From positions 1 through 6,933 of the forward strand of contig JAIOTM010000006.1 in NCBI GenBank assembly GCA_021106755.1: a stretch of 6,933 bases of DNA, read 5' to 3'. This document shows, one piece after another, positions 1 to 6,561 of this stretch. The notes under the pieces are model-generated. The model was not told the origin of the DNA. It searched no databases and worked only from the letters and a program-made list of their open reading frames with translations. How positions within the stretch are numbered: the first letter of the stretch is position 1; each line of letters starts with the position of its first letter. A program made the translations under genes and the position numbers. The stretch is from Candidatus Cloacimonadota bacterium. GTDB taxonomy: Bacteria > Cloacimonadota > Cloacimonadia > Cloacimonadales > JAIOQZ01.

Positions 1-906
1 CAGGGAGCACAATATGTAGGGATGGGCATGGAATTCATCAACGCCAATCCCGAATTAAGCAGAATTCTGGCTAATTTTGATACTAAGCACAACACACGTC
101 TTTTATCTATTATGAAAGATGGTCCCGAAGAAGCACTCAAAGAGACACGCTTCACTCAGCCAGCGATTCTCTTCCATAGTTATGCCGCTATGAAAGCATT
201 ACAGAAGGAGATAAATATCACTCCGGTTATGGTTGCCGGTCACTCACTCGGAGAATTTTCCGCGCTTGTAGCCAACGGGGTTCTCAGCGTGGAAGACGCT
301 TTGCATTTAGTTCATCGGCGGGGTGAGTTTATGATTAAAGCTGTTGATGGACAACCATTTGCCATGGCTGCTATTGTTAAGCTTTCTTTTGAACGGGTTA
401 AAGATATCTTCGAAGAAGCTTCCGATGCCGGACTGGTTATTGCCGCTAATTTTAACACACCAATTCAAACTGTAATTTCCGGCTCAGAGGCTGGAGTAGA
501 AAAAGCCTGTGAAATAGCGAGAAAAGAGACCAGACGGGTTGTACCACTTGCTGTGGGTGGTCCGTTCCATACTCCCCTTATAGAAAAAGCTGGAAAGTGG
601 CTACGTGAAGAAATAGATCAGGTAAATTTTAATCCCACTGATATTCCAGTGATAGCAAACGTTGACGCGAAAGCCTATACAGATGTTAATCATATAAAAG
701 ATAATCTTCAGAAGCAGGTAACATCTTCCGTACTCTGGTTAGATTCTGTAAAGTTTATGATTGACAGCAAGATAGATGCTTTTGTAGAGTTCGGTCCAAA
801 AAAAGTACTTGCCGGAATGATAAAAAAAATAGACTCAAACGCGAAAGTTTATAGTGTTGAATCACCTGAAGACATTGCAATCGTTAAAGAAGGATTGTTA
901 TCATGA
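1..906 (+). CDS. fabD: Malonyl CoA-acyl carrier protein transacylase FabD (5' end missing)
   Basis: FabD moves the malonyl group from malonyl-CoA to the phosphopantetheine arm of acyl carrier protein, making the extender unit for type II fatty acid synthesis in the cytoplasm. The reading frame is open from base 1. The first visible residues, QGAQYVGMG, belong to the family's N-terminal GQGxQ oxyanion-hole loop, so only about ten residues are lost to the left. Numbering from the first visible residue, the nucleophile Ser82 sits in GHSLGE, the malonyl-carboxylate-binding Arg107 is in HRRGEF, and the catalytic His190 is in GPFHTP. Their spacing matches Escherichia coli FabD (Ser92, Arg117, His201). 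The ATG at base 22 is an internal methionine of the GMGME segment, not the true start. The stop TGA overlaps the fabG ATG in ATGA, implying translational coupling. The identification is firm; only the upstream end is unknown. Confidence 0.97.
   Translation, partial: QGAQYVGMGMEFINANPELSRILANFDTKHNTRLLSIMKDGPEEALKETRFTQPAILFHSYAAMKALQKEINITPVMVAGHSLGEFSALVANGVLSVEDALHLVHRRGEFMIKAVDGQPFAMAAIVKLSFERVKDIFEEASDAGLVIAANFNTPIQTVISGSEAGVEKACEIARKETRRVVPLAVGGPFHTPLIEKAGKWLREEIDQVNFNPTDIPVIANVDAKAYTDVNHIKDNLQKQVTSSVLWLDSVKFMIDSKIDAFVEFGPKKVLAGMIKKIDSNAKVYSVESPEDIAIVKEGLLS
887..894 (+). promoter_or_regulatory. Ribosome binding site of fabG inside the fabD 3' end
   Basis: AAGAAGGA lies within the last codons of fabD, 8 bases before the ATG at 903. 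It supports that ATG as the fabG start and fits coupled translation across the 4-base overlap. Confidence 0.6.
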
Positions 907-1646
907 TAAAACGTCTTGAAAACAAAGTTGCCGTTATTACAGGCGCAGCTAGAGGTATCGGTTTTGGGATAGCGGAGAAATATGCTGTCGAAGGTGCTTT
1001 TGTTGTGCTTATAGATCTGAAACAGGAAGATGTTGACATAGCAGTTGAGAAACTTACTGCCGCTGGACACAATGCCGCGGGTTACGAAGGAAACGTAGCC
1101 AACAGCGAAGCTATCACAACCGTTTTTAAGACAATTCTGAAGAATCATAATCAGATTGATATTCTTGTCAACAACGCGGGAATTACCCGTGACAATCTGT
1201 TGATGAGGATGAAAGAATCTGACTGGGATGCCGTGATTAATGTCAATCTCAAGGGAACTTTTAACTGCACTCAGCAGGTTCTACGTCCCATGATGAAGAA
1301 ACGAAGCGGAGCGATTATCAATGTCGCCTCGGTAATCGGTTTAATGGGAAACGCGGGACAGGCTAATTACGCCGCGTCTAAGGCAGGGATTATCGCTTTA
1401 ACCAAGTCAACCGCCAAAGAGATGGCACGGCGGGGTATCCGCTGTAACGCCATAGCTCCCGGATTTATTGAAACCGACATGACCAGACTCCCCGAAGATG
1501 TCATTAAAACATACGCTGAAGCAATTCCGCTCTTCCGCATGGGTAGCATCGAAGATGTTGCCAACCTTTGCCTGTTCCTCGCTTCCGACGAAGCTTCGTA
1601 TATTACGGGACAGACAATCCAGGTGGATGGCGGACTGATAATGTAA
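903..1646 (+). CDS. fabG: 3-oxoacyl-[acyl-carrier-protein] reductase FabG
   Basis: FabG reduces 3-ketoacyl-ACP to 3-hydroxyacyl-ACP, the first reduction of each elongation round, and normally works as a cytoplasmic tetramer. The 247-residue length is typical of this classical short-chain dehydrogenase family. The nucleotide-binding motif TGAARGIG is at residues 13-20 and NNAG at 90-93. The catalytic tetrad is Asn115, Ser143, Tyr156 and Lys160 (YAASK). The block ITRDNLLMRM (94-103) and the C-terminal segment with APGFIETDMTR (185-195) are very FabG-like, separating it from other dehydrogenases. One oddity: the second beta strand ends in LID with Asp38, a position where an acidic residue usually favours NADH over NADPH. 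The start overlaps fabD by 4 bases and has its own Shine-Dalgarno sequence; acpP follows after 26 bases, consistent with one operon. Confidence 0.96.
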   Translation: MIKRLENKVAVITGAARGIGFGIAEKYAVEGAFVVLIDLKQEDVDIAVEKLTAAGHNAAGYEGNVANSEAITTVFKTILKNHNQIDILVNNAGITRDNLLMRMKESDWDAVINVNLKGTFNCTQQVLRPMMKKRSGAIINVASVIGLMGNAGQANYAASKAGIIALTKSTAKEMARRGIRCNAIAPGFIETDMTRLPEDVIKTYAEAIPLFRMGSIEDVANLCLFLASDEASYITGQTIQVDGGLIM

Positions 1647-1660
1647 ATATTCAAAAACAT

Positions 1661-1667
1661 AAGGAGG
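1661..1667 (+). promoter_or_regulatory. Strong ribosome binding site of acpP
   Basis: AAGGAGG is a near-perfect Shine-Dalgarno sequence 5 bases before the ATG at 1673. It is the strongest in the window and fixes the acpP start, ruling out the longer open frame that begins inside fabG. Confidence 0.85.
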
Positions 1668-1672
1668 AACAA

Positions 1673-1909
1673 ATGGACATAGCAGCAAAAGTTAGAGAGA
1701 TTATCGTTCGCGAAATGGATGTTAATGAGAGCGAAGTAACCGATAAGGCTAAATTTATCGAAGACCTCGGAGCAGATTCTCTTGATCAGGTTGAACTGAT
1801 TATGGAATTTGAAAAGGAATTCGATTTGGAAATTGAAGACACTGACGCGGAAAAACTGACTACTGTCGGTGCAGCTATCACCTTCCTGAAATCCAAACTT
1901 GAAAAGTAA
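1673..1909 (+). CDS. acpP: Acyl carrier protein AcpP
   Basis: This small acidic protein carries growing acyl chains on a 4'-phosphopantetheine arm and is the shared substrate partner of FabD, FabG, FabF and the phospholipid acyltransferases. The predicted 78-residue product matches the usual size of bacterial ACP. The modification site is Ser36 in the hallmark EDLGADSLDQVEL segment (residues 30-42), which opens helix II, the recognition helix. The helix II-III region rich in Glu and Asp (41-61) and the ending TTVGAAITFL (63-72) are also typical. The open frame continues upstream into fabG to 1568, but the ATG at 1673 gives the correct family N-terminus and has an excellent ribosome binding site. 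It sits 26 bases after fabG and is followed by a strong stem-loop that may help set its high transcript level relative to fabF. Confidence 0.97.
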   Translation: MDIAAKVREIIVREMDVNESEVTDKAKFIEDLGADSLDQVELIMEFEKEFDLEIEDTDAEKLTTVGAAITFLKSKLEK

Positions 1910-1917
1910 ATAGTTTT

Positions 1918-1948
1918 TGCTCAACCCGTACATCTGTCGGGTTGAGCA
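1918..1948 (+). terminator. Perfect 11-bp stem-loop between acpP and fabF (attenuator, processing site or weak terminator)
   Basis: The arms 1918-1928 (TGCTCAACCCG) and 1938-1948 pair without mismatch around a 9-base loop. The structure begins 8 bases after the acpP stop. The downstream bases (CTTTAC) are only weakly T-rich, and the T-run at 1914-1918 is on the upstream side, so it is not a classical intrinsic terminator for the + strand. Because the gene order continues into fabF, a partial terminator or a 3'-end stabiliser that leaves acpP mRNA in excess is more likely. The inverted repeat is directly visible; its function is inferred. Confidence 0.5.
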
Positions 1949-1974
1949 CTTTACTATCTAATGAGCGAGGCTAT

Positions 1975-3216
1975 ATGAAAAGAAGAGTCGTTATTACCGG
2001 ACTCGGTACAATTAACGCCGTTGGAAACAATGTTGAAACAACCTGGGCAAATCTGGTAGCGGGAAAATGTGGAATCGGTTTGATTACCCACTTTGATACA
2101 GAAGGTTATGCCGCTAAAATAGCTGGCGAAGTAAAGAATTTTGATTTTAATGCATATTTCGACCGTAAACAGCTGAAGAAACTTGATCTGTTTACTCAAT
2201 ACGCGTTAATCTCCACTGATGAAGCAATTGCCGACGCGGAGCTTACCGAAGACAATTACGACCCCGAACGTGCTGGTGTAATTTATTCAGCCGGAATCGG
2301 TGGACAAAATACTTTCGAGAATGAAGCAATCAATTTGCATCTCAACGGTCCCCGGCGGGTCAGTCCGTTCTTTATTCCCAAGATGGTAGGAAATATAGCT
2401 TCGGCTCACATCGCTATCAAGCATAATTTCAAGGGAATTAACTTTATCACAGTTTCTGCCTGCGCTTCTGCCCAGCATGGAATAGGTACAGCATTTCGCT
2501 CAATCCAGTACGGTGATGCCGATATAATTATTGCTGGTGGAACCGAAGCTGCTGTTTCTCCACTCGCGGTAGCTGGCTTCTGTGCGATGAAAGCCCTATC
2601 CACCCGAAATGATGAGCCAGAAAAATCATCCCGTCCATTCGACGCGGAACGTGATGGCTTTGTTATGTCGGAGGGAAGCGGTACACTTATTCTTGAAGAA
2701 CTGGAACACGCCAAAAAACGCGGCGCGCATATCTACGCTGAATTAGTTGGCTATGGTGCCACTTGTGACGCGTTTCACATTACAGCACCTGCCGAAAACG
2801 GTGAAGGTAGTGCCAGAGCAATGGCAATTGCGATTAAAGACGCTGGCATTACACCTGCTGATGTTGACTATATCAACGCGCACGGTACTTCCACACCACT
2901 CAACGACAAAAACGAAACAGCGGCTATCCGCACTATTTTCGGTGAATACGCATATACGATTAACATCTCATCATCAAAATCAATGACCGGGCACACATTG
3001 GGAGCCGCCGCGGGTATCGAAGCTATTGTCTGTTGCAAGACTATTGAAAGCGGTGTGATTCATCCTACAATCAACCAAACCTCGCCCGATCCTGATTGCG
3101 ATTTGAATTATACGCCTAACACTGCTGTTAAAAAACAAGTACGCTACGCTATAAGTAACTCACTTGGATTTGGCGGACATAACGGCGTTATAGTTTTGAA
3201 AAAATTCGAGTCCTGA
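1975..3216 (+). CDS. fabF: 3-oxoacyl-[acyl-carrier-protein] synthase II FabF
   Basis: FabF (KAS II) performs the decarboxylative condensation of acyl-ACP with malonyl-ACP that lengthens the chain by two carbons; it acts as a cytoplasmic homodimer with a thiolase fold. The product is 413 residues, the usual length. The catalytic Cys163 lies in VSACASAQ, with His303 in NAHGTSTPLND, Lys335 and His340 in KSMTGHTLGA, and the C-terminal gating loop GFGGHN at 398-403. Ile108 in AGIGG matches the acyl-pocket residue typical of FabF. The frame is open back to a TTG at 1942, but that codon lies inside the stem-loop and adds residues unlike the family. The ATG at 1975 starts the standard MKRRVVITGLG N-terminus and has a modest GAGCGAGG (1963-1970) ribosome binding site 4 bases away. 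Its stop codon is embedded in the next stem-loop. Confidence 0.96.
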   Translation: MKRRVVITGLGTINAVGNNVETTWANLVAGKCGIGLITHFDTEGYAAKIAGEVKNFDFNAYFDRKQLKKLDLFTQYALISTDEAIADAELTEDNYDPERAGVIYSAGIGGQNTFENEAINLHLNGPRRVSPFFIPKMVGNIASAHIAIKHNFKGINFITVSACASAQHGIGTAFRSIQYGDADIIIAGGTEAAVSPLAVAGFCAMKALSTRNDEPEKSSRPFDAERDGFVMSEGSGTLILEELEHAKKRGAHIYAELVGYGATCDAFHITAPAENGEGSARAMAIAIKDAGITPADVDYINAHGTSTPLNDKNETAAIRTIFGEYAYTINISSSKSMTGHTLGAAAGIEAIVCCKTIESGVIHPTINQTSPDPDCDLNYTPNTAVKKQVRYAISNSLGFGGHNGVIVLKKFES

Positions 3217-3239
3217 GAAAGGTAGCTTCCTTTCTCAGG
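3212..3239 (+). terminator. Perfect 11-bp stem-loop over the fabF stop codon and upstream of rnc
   Basis: CCTGAGAAAGG (3212-3222) pairs perfectly with 3229-3239 around the 6-base loop TAGCTT. The fabF stop TGA (3214-3216) is inside the left arm, so ribosomes finishing fabF would keep the stem open. The bases that follow (CATCCTTTATAG) lack a real T-run, making a standard terminator doubtful, and the probable rnc start lies only 15 bases further on. It may be a processing or regulatory element for rnc; this function is inferred. Confidence 0.5.
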
Positions 3240-3254
3240 CATCCTTTATAGATT

Positions 3255-4031
3255 TTGAAAGTGCTGTTAAAGAAGGTTCTGCTTCGTCTGTTCCCAAAAG
3301 AGGAAGTGTTTTTTCAAGCAAGTCCTGAATGGTTAGAAAAAATCGTTGAATTCCAGAAAGAGATAAAATATACATTCAACGATATTACCTTGCTTCACGC
3401 CGCATTTATGCACCTTTCATATTTTCACAAATTAGAAGAATATAGTGGCACTCCTTCTCCTTCTGAGCGAATGGAATTTCTTGGTGACTCAATTCTGGGA
3501 CTGGTTGTAGCAGAAGAGCTGTTTAAACTTTTCCCGGAAAGCTCCGAAGGACCAATGTCTATGATGAAATCCAAAATCGTCTCTGAAACCTATCTCAGTA
3601 TGGTAGCCCAACAGATAAAGTTAGGGAAGTACCTGCTTCTCAGTCCTGAAGAAAGCCGTAGCGGAGGTCGCCACCGCAAGTCTATTCTTTCGGACAGTAT
3701 GGAAGCCCTTATCTGCGCGATTTATTTAGACTCCAATCTCACTAAAGCACGAAGTTTCATCAAACGTCTGATAATGAAAGAGTTCGATACACGCATAACC
3801 CACGATGACTTGCGAAACTACAAAAGCATCCTTCAGGAATACGCTCAGTCGTTATACCAAGAACCCCCAGAGTACAGATTACTGGAAGAAAAGGGTCCCG
3901 ATCACAATAAAACTTTCTCTTATGGTGTTTTCATTCAGGAGCAGCAAGTTGGAAAGGGAGTTGGAGCGAGCAAGAAATTAGCTCATCAGGATGCGGCAAA
4001 AGCAGCTTGCAAGAAACTGAAACTGCTTTGA
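3255..4031 (+). CDS. rnc: Ribonuclease III
   Basis: RNase III cuts double-stranded RNA, maturing rRNA precursors and processing some mRNAs, as a cytoplasmic Mg-dependent homodimer. The catalytic domain covers about residues 25-180. It contains the signature ERMEFLGDS (71-79), with metal and catalytic residues Glu74 and Asp78, and SDSMEALICAIYLD (146-159) with Asp147 and Glu150. A double-stranded RNA-binding domain follows (about 187-258), showing GPDHNKTF (214-221) and GASKKLAHQDAAKAA (237-251). The total of 258 residues is normal. The start is uncertain: a stop codon lies two codons upstream, and no ATG precedes the conserved region, so TTG at 3255 (MKVLLKK) is chosen, with GTG at 3261 as the alternative. 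No convincing Shine-Dalgarno sequence is seen, suggesting weak initiation or re-initiation after fabF. The small departure ALIC, where ALIG is common, is unlikely to abolish activity. Confidence 0.95.
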   Translation: MKVLLKKVLLRLFPKEEVFFQASPEWLEKIVEFQKEIKYTFNDITLLHAAFMHLSYFHKLEEYSGTPSPSERMEFLGDSILGLVVAEELFKLFPESSEGPMSMMKSKIVSETYLSMVAQQIKLGKYLLLSPEESRSGGRHRKSILSDSMEALICAIYLDSNLTKARSFIKRLIMKEFDTRITHDDLRNYKSILQEYAQSLYQEPPEYRLLEEKGPDHNKTFSYGVFIQEQQVGKGVGASKKLAHQDAAKAACKKLKLL

Positions 4032-5020
4032 AAAGCCAGATATTCCCTTTTTTCATACCTCACGCCGGATGTCCTCATCACTGCATCTACTGCGATCAAC
4101 ATGCTATTACACAACATTCCGGCGACATCTCCCCAAAGCAACTAATTGATTTAGAGCGATTCTGCCAGAGCCATTCTGAAGTCGATAAAGAAATCGCGTT
4201 TTACGGGGGATCGTTCAATTTGCTCCCGCAAGCAAAGAGGTTTCAATATTATCAATTAACAAAATCATACATAGACAACCATACACACCTGCGGGTCTCT
4301 GTCTTCCCGACTGTAAGTAATCCGGAACTCCTGAGTGAGTTTCGTCAGCACAGTGTCTGCACAATAGAAGTTGGTATCCAGAGTTTTAATAATCAGGTAT
4401 TAGAGAAATCCGGGAGAAGTTATACTGCCGCAGTTGCCGAATCATTCTGCCGCGAGGTGAAAGCTGCCGATTTTCAATTGAGTATTCAACTTATGCCGGG
4501 TTTGCCGGGGTATGGGAAACATTCATTAAGAGAAACAATGCGGATAACATTAGATATTAAACCAGAGCTTCTTCGGATTTATCCTCTTGTTGTCCTGCGA
4601 GGAACAGAAATTGCATTACATTACCAGCAGGGAAAGTACACTCCGCTGACACTTGGCAGAGCAGTGGTTATCACCGCATGGATGTCAGGTTTGTCAGAAT
4701 CTCACGGTATCCAGTTAATTAAAGCCGGACTACACGGGGATATTTCCTCAGAGAACATTGTTGCTGGTCCTTTCCATCCACAGTTTGGAGAAATGGTTCG
4801 GGCTTATCGCTATTTTCAAAAAGTGCGGAAAGCCTATAAAAAGCATTCAACTTTGTGTATCTCTCCAAAAGATGTTTCGCTGTTCAAAGGTCGGGGTGGT
4901 GCTTGCCTGCAAAACCTGAAAACAGCTTTTGGAGTGAAGAAAATCCCAATAGTTATTGACACAGAGCTGAAAAAAGATAGTTTTTCTGTTAATAATATAA
5001 AATCCGACTTTTTCTGGTAA
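4028..5020 (+). CDS. Radical SAM protein, Elp3-like core without acetyltransferase domain
   Basis: This 330-residue protein is a predicted cytoplasmic radical S-adenosylmethionine enzyme. The [4Fe-4S] motif CxxxCxxC is Cys15, Cys19 and Cys22 in GCPHHCIYC. Further radical-SAM landmarks follow: AFYGGSF (57-63), EVGIQSF (114-120) and LMPGLPG (155-161). The C-terminal part contains GTEIALHYQQGKYTPL (192-207) and VAGPFHPQFGEMV (245-257), which I recall from an Elp3-related family common in anaerobes and often annotated as coproporphyrinogen oxidase-like. It is too short for the acetyltransferase domain of true Elp3, and the substrate is unknown. I place the start at TTG 4028, overlapping the rnc stop as TTGA, because it gives the usual short lead MKSQIFPFFIPH; another TTG at 4007 would add seven residues. 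No clear ribosome binding site is present, so coupling to rnc translation is likely. The radical-SAM assignment is firm, the reaction is not. Confidence 0.88.
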   Translation: MKSQIFPFFIPHAGCPHHCIYCDQHAITQHSGDISPKQLIDLERFCQSHSEVDKEIAFYGGSFNLLPQAKRFQYYQLTKSYIDNHTHLRVSVFPTVSNPELLSEFRQHSVCTIEVGIQSFNNQVLEKSGRSYTAAVAESFCREVKAADFQLSIQLMPGLPGYGKHSLRETMRITLDIKPELLRIYPLVVLRGTEIALHYQQGKYTPLTLGRAVVITAWMSGLSESHGIQLIKAGLHGDISSENIVAGPFHPQFGEMVRAYRYFQKVRKAYKKHSTLCISPKDVSLFKGRGGACLQNLKTAFGVKKIPIVIDTELKKDSFSVNNIKSDFFW

Positions 5021-5026
5021 AAAAAT

Positions 5027-5030
5027 GGAG
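5027..5030 (+). promoter_or_regulatory. Ribosome binding site of the lipoprotein gene
   Basis: GGAG lies 5 bases before the ATG at 5036, in an A-rich 15-base gap after the radical-SAM gene. It supports this ATG, which also gives an intact lipoprotein signal. Confidence 0.6.
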
Positions 5031-5035
5031 AAAAA

Positions 5036-6553
5036 ATGAAATATTTTGTTCTGCTGTTGATTCCGTTCGTGCTGGTAGGTTGCATTAAGAAGTTCAGCAC
5101 ACCTGAGTGGGATACAGAGTTGCATCTTCCGTTGATGAACAAAGCCTACTATATGTATGAGTTGGAAGACTCTACAGATTTTATTATCGAAAACGATACT
5201 CTATATGCCCTTACTGACGGTGATATTAAAGGCTATGCCATAGACGATACAATGAATATCAATAGTCTTAATTCCCCGGTTGTCCCAATTATCTCCAATA
5301 TCACGGGGCGGGGTGCCCTCGACATCAATGAGGAAGGACAGAATGACAGCTTTCTCGGCGTTTCGTATGGAGCAATTAACCGTTGGATACTGAATTTCGA
5401 GATTCAGAATCCCGATCAGAATCTGGACGGCGTAACAATTACTTTTGAGAATTTGTACAACCCGCTGTTTCAGCCAGTTGAGTTTACGATAACAGATTTC
5501 AGCCAGATTTTTGTAGCTGACTTCTCAGCGACAGAAAGCATTTTTTACTCCATCGGAGACAGTCTCAGTCAGACAATTCTGGACAGTCTTGTGTTTCATG
5601 TACAACCGATTACAGGGGTTAGCGGACAGCAATATCTCGGAGATATTCAGGTCTGGTTCGAAGATCATATTTTCTTTAAGAATATGAATGGAGTAATTTA
5701 TAATAAACGTCTTGATGTCGAAGAAAGAGTTGAGAACATCACAATTGATTACCCGCATAATGTAGAAAACACCTTCCAGTTTGATGAAGCTGAAATGATT
5801 CTCGGCATCTGGAATAAGCTCGGATTCAGAGTACACCTTTTCGGTAAACTTTCAGCTATCAACACTGGCTCAGGTGAAACGCGAGCCATACAACTTGATG
5901 TAACTGATAACCTTGTTTTCGATGCCGCTACCGTGAAATATGATTCAACCTATTCGGAGCAGGTTATAAAAGACTCTATCGCCTGGTTGCTCAATATCTT
6001 CCCTGATGAAATGCGAATTGAGGATGCCTACTTCGTTGTCGGATTAGACCAGAGCGAGTACGGTTTCGCCTACATGGGAGCAGACGCAAAAGGGACATAT
6101 ACCGGCAAACTCCCAATGAGATTCTATATTGAGGAAAATTATGTTACGCCTGATACTATCATTGTCCAGAATATTACTTCTCAGAACAGTGAAGATATTG
6201 AGAAACACGCTCTCGAAGGAACATTCACGATGAGAATGACCAATGGCTTTGATATTGGCGCGAGTATAGAAGTATATTTTGCCGCTTCGGAGGATACGCT
6301 TACTGTATTTAATGAACCTGTACTTGTCCTTCCCCGCACTGACGAATCCACTTATGTCGCTGCCAATTCGCAAATGGAAGTAGCTTTTCTCCTGAATCAG
6401 AGCGAGATTGTCCAGACTTTTGCCAATGAGAAAGTTTGTATTGGCTTAAAAATATTCTTCGACGGCTCTGATGATGAAATTGTCGTTGCTGAACCTCAGG
6501 ATTCTCTGTTAGTTATTGGCGATGTTAAACTAAAGATTCACATAGAAGAATAG
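5036..6553 (+). CDS. Predicted large envelope lipoprotein, function unknown
   Basis: I do not recognise a characterised family. The 505-residue product begins with a textbook lipoprotein signal: Lys2, a hydrophobic stretch at 3-14, and the lipobox LVGC (13-16). Cys16 would be lipidated and become the mature N-terminus. The next residues, IKK, contain no Asp at +2, which by the Escherichia coli rule favours the outer membrane. A WDTELHLPL segment (25-33) follows, resembling the N-terminus of poorly described lipoproteins I associate with Cloacimonadota and related phyla. The remainder is acidic, rich in alternating hydrophobic and polar residues suggesting beta strands, with no other membrane segment and one further cysteine (Cys468). 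The stretch from about 390 to 500 could be an Ig-like beta domain. The gene is 15 bases after the radical-SAM gene and 8 bases before the barrel gene, so a role with that barrel is plausible. Existence and lipidation are well supported; function is not. Confidence 0.85.
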   Translation: MKYFVLLLIPFVLVGCIKKFSTPEWDTELHLPLMNKAYYMYELEDSTDFIIENDTLYALTDGDIKGYAIDDTMNINSLNSPVVPIISNITGRGALDINEEGQNDSFLGVSYGAINRWILNFEIQNPDQNLDGVTITFENLYNPLFQPVEFTITDFSQIFVADFSATESIFYSIGDSLSQTILDSLVFHVQPITGVSGQQYLGDIQVWFEDHIFFKNMNGVIYNKRLDVEERVENITIDYPHNVENTFQFDEAEMILGIWNKLGFRVHLFGKLSAINTGSGETRAIQLDVTDNLVFDAATVKYDSTYSEQVIKDSIAWLLNIFPDEMRIEDAYFVVGLDQSEYGFAYMGADAKGTYTGKLPMRFYIEENYVTPDTIIVQNITSQNSEDIEKHALEGTFTMRMTNGFDIGASIEVYFAASEDTLTVFNEPVLVLPRTDESTYVAANSQMEVAFLLNQSEIVQTFANEKVCIGLKIFFDGSDDEIVVAEPQDSLLVIGDVKLKIHIEE

Positions 6554-6561
6554 GCAGGCAA

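Noticed and set aside
1568..1672. Upstream extension of acpP giving a 113-residue product.
   Set aside because: It lies mostly within fabG in another frame and adds non-ACP residues; the ATG at 1673 has a near-perfect ribosome binding site and the right family N-terminus.
1367..1933. Minus-strand open frame of 188 codons across fabG and acpP.
   Set aside because: It is antisense to two certain genes, its sequence looks like a low-complexity shadow translation with many Phe and Ser, and no domain is recognisable.
1942..1957. Promoter-like TTGAGC and TACTAT between acpP and fabF.
   Set aside because: The spacing is only 4 bases, far from the usual 16-18, and TTGAGC is part of the hairpin arm.
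1942..1974. TTG start extending FabF by eleven residues.
   Set aside because: The codon is inside the stem-loop's right arm, has no ribosome binding site, and the added residues are not family-like, whereas ATG 1975 begins the standard FabF N-terminus.
2747..2986. Plus-strand open frame of 79 codons within fabF.
   Set aside because: Out-of-frame shadow of FabF, rich in Thr, Leu and His with no ribosome binding site or domain.
5025..5039. Four-codon minigene ATG-GAG-AAA-AAA-TGA overlapping the lipoprotein start.
   Set aside because: It is simply the Shine-Dalgarno region of the lipoprotein gene with a chance ATG; no ribosome binding site of its own.
318..5317. GGCGGGGT octamer recurring near 318, 1429 and 5310.
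   Set aside because: Each copy is inside a coding region where it encodes Arg-Gly or Gly-Arg-Gly; three dispersed copies look like codon-usage coincidence rather than a repeat element.
6044..6373. Minus-strand open frame of 109 codons inside the lipoprotein gene.
   Set aside because: No recognisable domain and fully contained in a well-supported gene with signal peptide and ribosome binding site; the same holds for the other minus-strand frames at 849-1148, 2406-2714, 4834-5142 and 5525-5836.
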